DNA of 10,112 nt from Betaproteobacteria bacterium. GTDB lineage: Bacteria > Pseudomonadota > Gammaproteobacteria > Burkholderiales > SG8-39. Shown here piece by piece: positions 1-6,922 of the stretch (position 1 is the first letter of the stretch; every line of letters starts with the position of its first letter). The notes beneath the pieces were generated by a model. It did no database searches. It was not told the DNA's origin and saw only the letters and a program-made list of their open reading frames with translations. Location of the stretch: the NCBI GenBank assembly GCA_009693435.1, contig SHXF01000138.1, forward strand, positions 1-10,112, given 5' to 3'. The position numbers were made by a program, and so were the translations under genes.

Positions 1-145
1 TCGAAGGGTTGAACAACAAGGCTAAAGTCACGATCAGAAGAACCTGCAGTTTTCGGACATTCAAAATGGCAGAACATATGCTTAATCATGTACTTGGGAA
101 ACTACCCGAGCCAAAACTCACCCACAGATTCTGCTGACGAACCTA
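1..145. other. Unidentified AT-richer DNA left of the truncated binding protein gene
   Basis: This stretch replaces the expected continuation of the peptide-binding protein gene that enters from the right. It is visibly richer in A and T than the genes that follow. On the minus strand an open frame of 29 codons starts at an ATG at 87-89 and runs off the window edge without a stop (it begins MIKHMFCHFECP); no good ribosome binding site precedes it. I do not recognise it. The most economical inference is the end of an inserted or rearranged element, perhaps an insertion sequence, but no transposase motif or terminal repeat can be shown from so short a piece. Confidence 0.35.
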
Positions 146-341
146 ATTTTGAGCGCGCATCCTTGGTCACCAGCGTTTCAAACACATGTTCGGCGATATT
201 ATTGTTGGGGGTGAGGTTATGGTAATGGGGGTCGATGGAGGTGACATCTGCACCCAGCGCAATGCTGATGTCAGCGGCATTCACCGGCGCCATACACAAA
301 GCGGCAAACCATGCGCTCACCACTGTCCGTAAGTTTTTCAT
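102..341 (-). pseudogene. Truncated extracellular peptide-binding protein of an ABC transporter (SBP_bac_5-like)
   Basis: Only the first part of a periplasmic solute-binding protein survives. The start at 341 is chosen because GGAGGG lies 5 nt upstream, giving MKNLRTVVSAWFAALCMAPV followed by an Ala-rich signal-peptide cleavage site (VNA|AD). The mature part reads ISIALGADVTSIDPHYHN and AEHVFETLVTKDARSKL, the typical beginning of the dipeptide/oligopeptide-binding family, which bind peptides and hand them to an ABC permease. Family members are usually about 500 residues; here the match stops near position 146 and the frame ends after about 13 unrelated residues. No permease or ATPase gene is visible. 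The remnant is divergent from argE and shares its roughly 100-bp upstream region. Truncation is clear; the family call rests on the N-terminal 45 mature residues. A functional product is very unlikely. Confidence 0.75.
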
Positions 342-391
342 GAGAACCCTCCACAAATCGATGGCTTGCAGGATACCGGATTTTAGCCGCA

Positions 392-420
392 TTGACAGTG
401 TGCCGCCCCCCTTCTATCCT
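392..420 (+). promoter_or_regulatory. Sigma70-type promoter for argE
   Basis: TTGACA at 392-397 (perfect -35) is followed after exactly 17 nt by TATCCT at 415-420 (four of six matches to the -10 consensus). Transcription would start near 427, leaving a leader of about 20 nt before the argE start at 447. It lies in the gap between the divergent binding-protein remnant and argE. Prediction from sequence only. Confidence 0.65.
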
Positions 421-446
421 GCATCTTTAATGCATGGAGTTGCCGC

Positions 447-1619
447 ATGCCTGTTTCAACAGCCAGCGTGGAGATGATCCGCAAGCTGGTCAGCTTTCCT
501 ACCGTAAGCCGTGAATCGAATCTCGAATTGATCGACTTCGTGCGCGAGTACTTGAAGCCGTTGGGTGCCGAGTTGCGTCTGACATTCGATGACGACAAGC
601 GCAAGGCCAATCTGTTCGCCACACTCGGCCCGCGCCGTGGTGGCAACCATGGCGGCATCGTGCTGTCGGGGCACACCGACGTGGTGCCGGTGCAGGGGCA
701 GGCGTGGGACAGCGATCCCTTCACCCTGCTGGAGCGCGACGGCAAATTGTACGGGCGCGGCACTTGCGACATGAAAGGCTTTATTGCAGTGGTACTGGCT
801 TTGCTGCCGGAGTTTCTGTCGCGCGGCTTGACGTCGCCGCTGCATCTAGCGTTTTCGTATGATGAAGAAGTCGGCTGCATCGGCGTGGGCCGCATGCTTC
901 ACGATCTCACGGCGGCGGGCATCAAGCCGCAATCGTGCATCGTTGGCGAGCCGACGATGATGAAGCCGGTGATCGCGCACAAAGGCAAAAAAAGTTATCG
1001 CGCCACGGTGCGCGGGCTGGCCGCACATTCGGCTTACGCGCCCAGCGGCGTGAATGCGGTGGAAGCGGCGGCGGAAGCGGTGGCGTACCTGAAGCGCATG
1101 GCGCGCCGGCATCGCGACAACGGGCCCTATGATCGCGGCTTTGATGTGGCGCACACCACCGTACACACCGGCGTGCTGCATGGGGGTACGGCGCTGAACA
1201 TCGTGCCGCACGAATGCAGCTTTGACTTTGAGTTTCGCCATCTGCCGGGCGATGATCCGGAAAAATTATTCGAGGAATTCAAATCGTATGTCGTGCAAAC
1301 GCTGGAGCCCGAAATGCGCGCGGTGTTCAGGGATGCGGGCTTCGATATTCAGTTGATGTCGCAGATTCCGGCGATGGACAACAGCGCGGAAACCGAAGTG
1401 GTGGCGTTGGCGCAGGGGCTGTCGGGCAATTTGGAAACCGGCAAGGTGTCGTATGGTACCGAAGGTTCACAGTTTCAGCGCGCGGGTATTCCGGCAGTGA
1501 TCTGCGGGCCGGGTTCGATAGAGCAGGCGCACCGGCCCAATGAATTTGTGAGTTTGGAGCAGATTGCGCTGAGCGAGGCTTTTTTGCGCGGCTTGATGTC
1601 ACGGCTATGTGAGAGGTAA
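447..1619 (+). CDS. argE: Acetylornithine deacetylase / M20-family metallo-deacylase
   Basis: This cytoplasmic M20 metallopeptidase-fold enzyme would remove the N-acetyl group from N2-acetylornithine (arginine synthesis) or a related N-acyl amino acid. It has 390 residues, close to E. coli ArgE (383). Di-metal ligands and catalytic residues are in place: SGHTDVVP (His76, Asp78), GRGTCDMKG (bridging Asp108), YDEEVG (base Glu140, ligand Glu141), VGEPT (Glu168) and the C-terminal AHRPNEF (His362). The lid/dimerisation domain, with the HSAYAPSGVNAVE motif, occupies about 180-290. GGAG lies 7 nt before the ATG. The stop is separated from the Bug gene by one base, so the two are probably co-transcribed and coupled. 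In this setting, beside a D-aminoacylase and binding proteins, a scavenging role on N-acyl amino acids is as plausible as arginine synthesis. Family certain; exact substrate inferred. Confidence 0.9.
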   Translation: MPVSTASVEMIRKLVSFPTVSRESNLELIDFVREYLKPLGAELRLTFDDDKRKANLFATLGPRRGGNHGGIVLSGHTDVVPVQGQAWDSDPFTLLERDGKLYGRGTCDMKGFIAVVLALLPEFLSRGLTSPLHLAFSYDEEVGCIGVGRMLHDLTAAGIKPQSCIVGEPTMMKPVIAHKGKKSYRATVRGLAAHSAYAPSGVNAVEAAAEAVAYLKRMARRHRDNGPYDRGFDVAHTTVHTGVLHGGTALNIVPHECSFDFEFRHLPGDDPEKLFEEFKSYVVQTLEPEMRAVFRDAGFDIQLMSQIPAMDNSAETEVVALAQGLSGNLETGKVSYGTEGSQFQRAGIPAVICGPGSIEQAHRPNEFVSLEQIALSEAFLRGLMSRLCER

Positions 1620-1620
1620 T

Positions 1621-2583
1621 ATGTCAATAAAAACAATTAGTTATATAACACTTACAGTGCTGGCCAGCAGCACGGCATGCGCGGCCTACCCCGACCGCCC
1701 GATGCGGCTGATCATTTCATCGGCGGCGGGCGGTTCGCCCGATGTGGTGACGCGCATACTCGCCATCGAACTGGTAAAGCAGATGGGCCAGCAAATCGTG
1801 ATCGACAATCGGCCCGGCGGCGCGCAGACCATAGGCACTGAAATGGTGGTGCGCGCGACACCCGACGGCTACACCATCGGCTACGCCAACGTGGTGACGC
1901 TGGCCATCAATAAAACCCTGTTGCCGAAACAGCCGTACGATCCCGACAAGGATCTGCTGCTGGTGGGGCAATTTTTGTCGACGCACAATGTGCTGGCGGT
2001 AAATCCGTCGCTGCCGGTGAAGAACGTGCGTGAACTGGTCGATCATGCGAAGAAAAATCCGGGCAAGCTGTTCAATGCCTCGGCGGGCAACGGCACCACC
2101 GGCCATCTCGGCGGTGAACTGTTCAAAATCATGACCGGCACGCAGATTGTGCATGTGCCGTACAAGGGCAGTCCGCAAGGCTTGCAGGATTTAATGGCCG
2201 GGCAAGTGCAGTTGATGTTCGATAACCTTACTTCCAGTTCGCCGCATGTGAAGTCGGGAAAATTGCGCGGACTGGGCGTGAGCGGGCCGCGCCGCTCGCC
2301 GGTGTTTCCCGACATGCCCACCATCGCCGAAGCCGGTGTGCCCGGTTACGAAACCACGGCGTGGGGCGGACTGGTTTTACCGGTAGGCACCCCGCGAGAA
2401 ATCGTCGCGAAGCTCAATGCCGAAATAAACCGTGCGTTGCAGTCACCACAGTTAAAGGAGCGCTATGCCGCGATAGACGCCGAGCCCGTCGGCGGCAGCA
2501 TTGCCGAGTTTGCCGAATTCGTGAAAAAGGAATCGGCGAAGTGGGGTGATGTGGTGCGCAAGTCGGGAGCGAAGCTGGATTGA
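1621..2583 (+). CDS. Bug-family (tripartite tricarboxylate transporter) periplasmic substrate-binding protein
   Basis: Secreted binding protein of the TctC/Bug family, which captures carboxylates and related small acids in the periplasm and is greatly expanded in Burkholderiales. The start at 1621 is preferred over the in-frame ATG at 1609 because GAGAGG lies 4 nt upstream and it gives a clean signal peptide (MSIKTISYITLTVLASSTAC, cleavage around ACAA|YP). The mature protein opens with the family signature YPDRPMRLIISSAAGGSPD and holds GTTGHLGGELF and VHVPYKGSPQGLQDLMAGQV, the conserved second-domain block. Length is 320 residues, typical of the family. It follows argE by one base. No TctA/TctB membrane genes are nearby, which is usual for orphan Bug proteins. 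The ligand cannot be read from sequence; the neighbouring deacylases suggest an N-acyl amino acid or the acid they release. Confidence 0.9.
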   Translation: MSIKTISYITLTVLASSTACAAYPDRPMRLIISSAAGGSPDVVTRILAIELVKQMGQQIVIDNRPGGAQTIGTEMVVRATPDGYTIGYANVVTLAINKTLLPKQPYDPDKDLLLVGQFLSTHNVLAVNPSLPVKNVRELVDHAKKNPGKLFNASAGNGTTGHLGGELFKIMTGTQIVHVPYKGSPQGLQDLMAGQVQLMFDNLTSSSPHVKSGKLRGLGVSGPRRSPVFPDMPTIAEAGVPGYETTAWGGLVLPVGTPREIVAKLNAEINRALQSPQLKERYAAIDAEPVGGSIAEFAEFVKKESAKWGDVVRKSGAKLD

Positions 2584-2633
2584 TGTTTAATCACAGTTTT
2601 CCATAGACCGAAAACGCGAATAATTCTCCCCGT

Positions 2634-2712
2634 GTCGTTCCCGCGAAGGCGGGAACCCATAGGGCGTCTCAAGTGGCACTGTGTTATGGGTTCCCGCCTG
2701 CGCGGGAACGAC
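2634..2712. repeat. REP-doublet (REPIN-like) palindromic repeat
   Basis: Two 28-bp arms, 2634-2661 and 2685-2712, are inverted copies of each other with a single mismatch, separated by 23 bp. Each arm is itself a small hairpin: TTCCCGCGAAGGCGGGAA in the left arm and TTCCCGCCTGCGCGGGAA in the right. This is the layout of paired REP sequences (REPIN), dispersed non-coding repeats common in proteobacterial chromosomes. It lies in the 187-bp gap between the Bug gene and the deacylase gene, where the transcribed hairpin could also stabilise the upstream mRNA end or weaken read-through. Confidence 0.8.
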
Positions 2713-2770
2713 AAAGTGGGGTGTTTTCCGCTCTTCATTGCGGTAACCTGATTATGAATGGAAAAAATTC

Positions 2771-4225
2771 ATGACCAACCAACACTACGACCTCCTCATC
2801 CGCAACGCCACCATCATCGACGGCACGCGCGCGCCGCGTTTTCAGGGTGACATCGGTGTGCGCGGCGGCAGGATTGCAGATGTCGGTGATCTGCGTCACG
2901 CAAGCACCGACCGTGAAATCGATGCCACCGGCCGTATCGCCGCACCGGGCTTCATCGACGTGCACACCCATGACGACCGGTTGCTGTTTTCCGATCCGGC
3001 GATGACGCCCAAGGTGAGTCAGGGTGTAACCACGGTGATTGCCGGAAACTGCGGCATCAGTCTCGCGCACTCGCCTGCCGCGCGTGCCGGGGTGATTACG
3101 CCGCCGCTCGATTTGCTCGACAACGACGGCGGCTGGTTTCGTTTTCCGTCGTTTGGCGCTTATCGCGAGGAACTGGCCGCGAATCCCGCCGCGATCAACG
3201 CCGCATGTTTGGTGGGACACACCACGTTTCGGGTGGCGGTGATGGACCAGCTCGAACGCCCGGCGACAAAAGCCGAGATCGCGAAGATGCGCGAGATGGC
3301 GCGCGAGTCAATGGCCTCCGGTGCTATCGGCGTATCCACCGGCACCGCGTATCCGCCTGCGGCCAGCGCGCCGACCGAAGAAATCATCGAAGTGTGCCGC
3401 CCGCTGACCGAGTTCGGCGGGATTTTCGCCACGCACATGCGCAACGAAGATGATCAGGTGATCGATTCCATCGAGGAGACCTGTGCCATCGGGCGCGCGC
3501 TTAATGTACCGGTGGTGATTTCGCACCACAAGACGGTGGGCATACGCAATCACGGGCGCTCAGCAGAAACGCTGGCGCTGATCGGGGAGCGCATGCGCGA
3601 ACAGCCGGTGTGCCTCGATTGTTATCCGTATATCGCCTCATCTACCGTGTTGCGCTACGACCGGCTCGTGCAATCGTCGCGCATCATCATCACCTGGTCG
3701 AAGCCGCACCCCGAATTTTCCGGCGTCGATCTCGACGAAGTCGCGCGCCGGCTCGGCATGAGCCAGGCGGATGCGGTGGAAAAAATAAAACCCGCGGGGG
3801 CGATCTATTTCATGCTCGACGAAAAAGACGTGCAGCGCATCCTCGCCTTCGATGAGACCATGATCGGCTCCGACGGCCTGCCGCACGACGCCAAGCCGCA
3901 TCCGCGACTGTGGGGCACGTTTCCCCGCGTGCTCGGCCACTATTGCCGGGACCTGAAATTATTTACGCTGGAAACAGCGGTGTATAAAATGACGGGATTA
4001 CCGGCGAAGAAGTTCGGCCTTGCCGGACGCGGCGTGCTGCAACCAGGCGCGCACGCCGACATCACGCTGTTCGACGCGGCGCTGGTGATCGACGCGGCGG
4101 ACTTCAAGAATTCAACTGCACCGGCGAAAGGCATCGACACCGTCATCGTCAACGGCGAGATGGTGTGGCGCGACGGTAGCGCGACGGGCAAGCGGCCCGG
4201 GCAGCTGCTCACGAGAAAAACCTAG
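2771..4225 (+). CDS. N-acyl-D-amino-acid deacylase (D-aminoacylase), amidohydrolase superfamily
   Basis: This zinc-dependent cytoplasmic enzyme hydrolyses N-acyl-D-amino acids to the D-amino acid and a carboxylate. Its 484 residues match the length of the Alcaligenes D-aminoacylase, and the ligands line up: GFIDVHTHDD (His65, His67), AGNCGIS (Cys94, the unusual Cys ligand of this family), FATHMRNEDD (His222), VISHHK (His252) and MIGSDGLP (catalytic Asp368). The small beta-sandwich domain is formed by residues 1-60 and the C-terminal GRGVLQPGAHADITLFD block. ESMASGAIGVSTGTAYPP is also typical. The start has only a weak GGAA upstream. Side-chain preference (neutral, Asp or Glu D-amino acids) cannot be assigned; dihydropyrimidinase-like relatives are excluded by the Cys ligand. 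It follows the REP doublet and may belong to the argE-Bug transcript or be separate. Confidence 0.9.
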   Translation: MTNQHYDLLIRNATIIDGTRAPRFQGDIGVRGGRIADVGDLRHASTDREIDATGRIAAPGFIDVHTHDDRLLFSDPAMTPKVSQGVTTVIAGNCGISLAHSPAARAGVITPPLDLLDNDGGWFRFPSFGAYREELAANPAAINAACLVGHTTFRVAVMDQLERPATKAEIAKMREMARESMASGAIGVSTGTAYPPAASAPTEEIIEVCRPLTEFGGIFATHMRNEDDQVIDSIEETCAIGRALNVPVVISHHKTVGIRNHGRSAETLALIGERMREQPVCLDCYPYIASSTVLRYDRLVQSSRIIITWSKPHPEFSGVDLDEVARRLGMSQADAVEKIKPAGAIYFMLDEKDVQRILAFDETMIGSDGLPHDAKPHPRLWGTFPRVLGHYCRDLKLFTLETAVYKMTGLPAKKFGLAGRGVLQPGAHADITLFDAALVIDAADFKNSTAPAKGIDTVIVNGEMVWRDGSATGKRPGQLLTRKT

Positions 4226-4280
4226 CCAGTGCCGCTGCCCACGGAATTTGTGTAATACTAAATTGCGTTAACCACTACCT

Positions 4281-4286
4281 GGAGGA
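4281..4286 (+). promoter_or_regulatory. Strong Shine-Dalgarno of the MBL-fold gene
   Basis: GGAGGA at 4281-4286, 7 nt before the ATG at 4294, is nearly full-length complementary to the 16S 3' end and fixes the start of the signal peptide. The AT-rich TAATACTAAAT just upstream (around 4253-4263) may contain a -10 element, but no convincing -35 is seen. Confidence 0.6.
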
Positions 4287-4293
4287 ATGGACG

Positions 4294-5269
4294 ATGAAAA
4301 GGTCACTGGTTTTGGCAGCGCTGGCCGTGGGGTTCGCGGGGTTGACAGCGTTGGGTGCGGCGGCACAGACCGTCAAGATTACACCGCTGGGCAGTCACGA
4401 CGGTGAGTTCTGCCCGCTCGATCGGGCGCTGATTTTCGAGGACCCGGACGGTACGCGGATTCTCTACGACGTGGGTCGCACGGTGCGCGGCCCCGACGAT
4501 CCGCGGCTCGGCAAAATAGATGCGGTACTGCTGAGCCATGTTCATGGCGATCATCTCGGCGACCTGCATCAGCCCGCGGCCAATGCCGGGACCTGCGCCA
4601 AACCGGATTTCTCGGTTGTGGTGACACCCAACTCGAATACGGTAAACATCGCCATGGCCAAGCAGGCGCCGATCATCGCGGGGGGGGGGAATGAACGCCT
4701 TTTTCGCCGCCAAGGTGAAGTCTCTGTGCGGTGATCCGGGCAAGCTGGTACGGCTGGTGAGATTTGGCGCCTCGACCATGGTCGGCAAGGTCATGGTGGC
4801 TGGCGTGCCGGCAGTGCACAGCAACGGCCTGCCGCCTGCTTTCCTGCAAAAGGAGCAGGCGCAGTTGCTCGACGCTAACGGCCTCACCGCGTATGTCGGG
4901 CCGCCGGGAGGATTCGTACTGCGCTTCAGCAACGGGCTCACCGCCTACCTGTCGGGCGATACCGGCATTACCGCCGAGCAGGATCTCGTGGTGCGGGGGC
5001 ATTACAAGTCGAATCTGGTGGTGATGAACATAGGCGGTTTTCCGTTTACCACCGGGCCGATCGAGGCGACTTACGTCGTCAACGAACTGGTGCGCCCGAA
5101 TGCGGTGATAGCGTCGCATGCCAATGAACCGGCGACCATCAACGGCAAGCTGACGCCCAACAGCAAGACCGCCGCCTTTGTCAAGTCAGCGAAAATGCCG
5201 GTGCATGTGCCGCTGAGCGGCAGGACGATGGAGTTTGACGGCAGCGGCAAGTGCGTCGCCGGGTGCTGA
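4294..5269 (+). pseudogene. Exported metallo-beta-lactamase-fold hydrolase, split by a one-base frameshift in a G10 tract
   Basis: Two overlapping frames (4294-4734 and a second frame ending at 5269) encode one protein of about 324 residues if one G is removed from the run of ten at 4680-4689. The first part has a signal peptide (MKRSLVLAALAVGFAGLTAL..AAA) and the metal motif LLSHVHGDHLGDL (His82, His84, Asp86, His87). The second continues exactly where the first should (MNAFFAAKVK), with PAVHSNG, the bridging Asp in LSGDTG, and IASHANE near the end. Such proteins are periplasmic zinc hydrolases of unknown substrate, related to the broad UlaG-like/MBL group rather than proven lactamases. As written, translation ends 14 codons after the tract, before the later ligands, so the product would be inactive. 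Real mutation, phase variation and read error are all possible. A strong terminator follows. Confidence 0.8.
4680..4689 (+). repeat. Homopolymer run of ten G inside the MBL-fold gene
   Basis: Ten consecutive G. Nine would keep the MBL frame open (Ala-Gly-Gly-Gly-Met-Asn), ten sends it to a stop at 4732-4734. Runs of this length are known substrates for slipped-strand mispairing and for sequencing error. Confidence 0.85.
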
Positions 5270-5300
5270 GACAGGCGTGCGGAATTCGGGCGTATCCCGT

Positions 5301-5334
5301 AAACAACGGTCGCGCATGTGCGCGGCCGTTGTTT
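5301..5334. terminator. Bidirectional hairpin terminator between convergent genes
   Basis: AAACAACGGTCGCGC (5301-5315), loop ATGT, then GCGCGGCCGTTGTTT (5320-5334): a 15-bp stem with one G-U pair and a 4-nt loop. A-rich and T-rich ends are built into the stem base, so it can act on both strands. It lies between the ends of the MBL-fold gene (5269) and the ArsR gene (5344), which converge on it. Confidence 0.8.
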
Positions 5335-5343
5335 AACGCCGGC

Positions 5344-6039
5344 TCAAGGCGTCGCGAAGGTGCGTCGGAAGGCCTGCTGTCCGGTGGGGGTGATGGTGAC
5401 CACGCGGGTGCGGCGTGCGCGCAGGATCCAGCCTCTCCTGAGGTAGAGATCGAGCAGCGCGGCGCCCAGCGCACCGCCCACGTGGGGACGCCGCTGGGTC
5501 AGGTCCACGCAGGCGCGCGCGAACACGCGCCGCGACCGTTGCGCGGCTTCGAGATCGATGTCGAGCGCCGCCAACGCCTTCTCGCCGAACCGGGTGACGC
5601 GAAAATCCCGTCCCTCATGGACCAGCCATTGCGCCTTCAGCATCGCCTCGCACACCTGCACTGCCATTTCGCCGGCCAGATGGTCGTAGCAGGTCCTGGC
5701 GTTCAAAAACTGGATAGGCACCGATTTCGAAGGCAGCGGGCTGCGCGGGGCGCGCGGTCGGAGAGCCATGCTGAGCGAACCGAGGCTTTCAATCGCGTCC
5801 GCCACCTGCGCGTTGGCGAGCCGGAAGTAGCGATGCCGCCCCTGCGCTTCCGTGGAGAGCAATCCGCCGTCCACCAGCTTGGTCAAGTGCGCGCTGGCCG
5901 ACTGCGCAGAAACATTGGCGGTGTACGCTAGCTCGCCTGCCGGGCGCATGGTGCCGTCGATCAGAATCCTGAGTATCCTGGCGCGCGCCGGGTCGGCGAG
6001 CAGGCGGGCAATGCGGGCAATGTTCAGATCGTCATCCAT
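5344..6039 (-). CDS. ArsR/SmtB-type winged-helix transcriptional regulator with a long C-terminal domain
   Basis: DNA-binding regulator of 231 residues, about twice the length of a classical ArsR protein. Residues 5-95 form the winged helix: LLADPARARILRIL, then the recognition helix in SAQSASAHLTKLVDGGLL and the wing with QGRHRYFRLA. The ELCVCDL-type metal-binding box is absent, so metal sensing of the ArsR/CadC sort is not supported. The C-terminal half carries Cys117 (ARTCYDHLAG), Cys130 and Cys177 (ACVDLTQRRPHVGGALGAAL); these blocks recur in a subfamily of long ArsR-like regulators whose signal is not known to me. Cys-based sensing of reactive compounds is a guess. The start at 6039 has AGGTGAA 4 nt upstream. 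It is divergent from the five-gene set beginning at 6128, and the palindromes between them suggest it controls both itself and that set. Confidence 0.85.
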   Translation of the reverse strand: MDDDLNIARIARLLADPARARILRILIDGTMRPAGELAYTANVSAQSASAHLTKLVDGGLLSTEAQGRHRYFRLANAQVADAIESLGSLSMALRPRAPRSPLPSKSVPIQFLNARTCYDHLAGEMAVQVCEAMLKAQWLVHEGRDFRVTRFGEKALAALDIDLEAAQRSRRVFARACVDLTQRRPHVGGALGAALLDLYLRRGWILRARRTRVVTITPTGQQAFRRTFATP

Positions 6040-6040
6040 A

Positions 6041-6058
6041 TTTCACCTATCCGTGAAA
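6041..6058. promoter_or_regulatory. Inverted repeat TTTCAC-N6-GTGAAA in front of the regulator gene
   Basis: A perfect 6-bp inverted repeat, TTTCAC CTATCC GTGAAA, overlaps the ribosome binding site of the ArsR-type gene. It may be a second operator half, or a chance repeat; it abuts the larger palindrome at 6057-6068. Confidence 0.45.
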
Positions 6059-6068
6059 CGTTAACGTT
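6057..6068. promoter_or_regulatory. Perfect 12-bp palindrome, candidate operator of the divergent ArsR-type regulator
   Basis: AACGTTAACGTT is a perfect palindrome. It overlaps the likely -10 of the minus-strand regulator promoter (6064-6069) and lies upstream of GATAAT (6079-6084), a good -10 for the rightward gene set. A dimeric winged-helix protein bound here could block both promoters. Position and symmetry are seen; regulator identity is inferred. Confidence 0.6.
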
Positions 6069-6092
6069 ACACCAAGCGGATAATGCTGTCCA
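6064..6092 (-). promoter_or_regulatory. Candidate promoter of the ArsR-type gene
   Basis: Read on the minus strand, TGGACA (6087-6092; five of six matches to -35) is followed after 17 nt by TAACGT (6064-6069; three of six to -10). The -10 lies in the 12-bp palindrome. Start would be near 6057. Confidence 0.45.
6079..6084 (+). promoter_or_regulatory. Candidate -10 element for the rightward gene set
   Basis: GATAAT matches the sigma70 -10 at five of six positions. No good -35 is present at 16-18 nt; that place is taken by the palindrome at 6057-6068. If used, transcription starts near 6091, which rules out the in-frame ATG at 6083 as the start of the NTF2-like gene. Confidence 0.4.
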
Positions 6093-6127
6093 CGGTTATG
6101 CATCTAACCAAACGCATCGAGGTGAGT

Positions 6128-6556
6128 ATGAAACGAGTGCCAATCCGCGTAGAACCGTTTATCGAAATTGATTGCATCGCGGTCATTCAAGCCAATCCCG
6201 GCGCTACCGATCTTGATATCTTGCAGGAACTCAACCAAGGCTTTATCCGTTCGGTGAGGTTGTCGGACGTGGGCTGGTTCGATCAGAACCTGTCGCAGGA
6301 TTTCCTTAACAGCAACCCTGACGGCACGCTGGTCAATCGTGCGGCATTCCTGCGCCAGATTGCACTGCCGTTTTCGCTGTCGAATTTCGATGTCGAAGAC
6401 GTGCGCGTCAGAATTCTCGGCGATGCGGCTATTATTCACCGTCGCACGACCTACACCAAGCCTAATGGCCAGGCGGCTGCGGGACGCTATACTGATGTCT
6501 GGGAGCGCCAGGGCGGGCGCTGGATTTGTGTTTCCGGCCACGTGACACGCGGCTGA
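6128..6556 (+). CDS. NTF2-like / SnoaL-type protein (DUF4440-like)
   Basis: Small cytoplasmic protein of 142 residues with the cone-shaped NTF2 fold inferred from sequence: an N-terminal helix pair (ILQELNQGFIRSVRLSDVGW), the FLNSNPDGTLVNRAAFLRQI segment, and the ending DVWERQGGRWICVSGHVTRG, the WxxxxGxW-type last strands typical of DUF4440/SnoaL-like proteins. The fold serves as hydrolase, isomerase or plain ligand binder, so no reaction is claimed. The start at 6128 is chosen over in-frame ATGs at 6083 and 6098 because GAGGTGA lies at 6119-6125 and the earlier codons overlap the predicted promoter. The first 25 residues precede the usual domain start. First gene of the rightward set; next to ABM, RidA and GST genes it may take part in handling a reactive small molecule. 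Confidence 0.8.
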   Translation: MKRVPIRVEPFIEIDCIAVIQANPGATDLDILQELNQGFIRSVRLSDVGWFDQNLSQDFLNSNPDGTLVNRAAFLRQIALPFSLSNFDVEDVRVRILGDAAIIHRRTTYTKPNGQAAAGRYTDVWERQGGRWICVSGHVTRG

Positions 6557-6604
6557 ACCCAGCCCGGCTGAAGTGAGTGAGCAAATCTGACTGGGAGTAT
6601 TGCG

Positions 6605-6922
6605 ATGATAGTTACCGTATTTCGTTCACGTCTGAAATCTGATGCACAGCAGGAATACATGCAGTGGGCGGGCCGCATGAGTGAACTGGCGAAGACCATG
6701 CCCGGCTACGTTTCGCATAAGGGCTTCGTTGCGGATGATGGCGAACGCGTCACCCTGGTCGAGTTCGAATCGGAACAGGCGCAGCGCGCCTGGGCCATGC
6801 ACCCGGAACATCTGGAGGCGCAGCGCAAGGGGCGACAGGATTTCTACAGCGAGTTCCATATCCAGATTTGCACCGTGCAGCGCCAGCGTGTATACCCTTC
6901 TGTGAAAAGGAGTGCCCCATGA
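6605..6922 (+). CDS. Antibiotic biosynthesis monooxygenase (ABM)-fold protein
   Basis: A 105-residue dimeric alpha+beta barrel protein of the ABM group (cofactor-free monooxygenases, quinol oxidases, haem-degrading relatives). Visible features are the first strand MIVTVFRSRL, a helix with AGRMSELAKTMPGYVSHKGF, then ERVTLVEFESEQAQRAWAMH and PEHLEAQRKGRQDFYSEFHI, whose order and spacing fit the family (about 95-110 residues). Many members oxidise aromatic or quinone-like compounds, but the catalytic residues vary, so the substrate is open. GGGAG is at 6594-6598. Its stop overlaps the start of the RidA gene (ATGA at 6919-6922), so the two are translationally coupled. Confidence 0.8.
   Translation: MIVTVFRSRLKSDAQQEYMQWAGRMSELAKTMPGYVSHKGFVADDGERVTLVEFESEQAQRAWAMHPEHLEAQRKGRQDFYSEFHIQICTVQRQRVYPSVKRSAP

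Noticed and set aside
383..895. Minus-strand frame of 170 codons over the argE start
   Set aside because: Shadow of argE; Ser/Pro/Arg-rich and without motifs.
4294..4734. Programmed ribosomal frameshift in the MBL-fold gene
   Set aside because: A G10 run is not a usual slippery site and no downstream stimulatory structure or internal Shine-Dalgarno is evident; mutation, phase variation or read error are simpler.
4303..4941. Minus-strand frame of 212 codons opposite the MBL-fold gene
   Set aside because: The plus strand has the signal peptide, strong ribosome site and HxHxDH motif; the opposite frame has no recognisable protein features.
5251..5931. Long plus-strand open frame of 226 codons
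   Set aside because: It lies antisense to the clear ArsR-type gene and spans the hairpin terminator; its composition is that of a GC-rich shadow frame with no domain.
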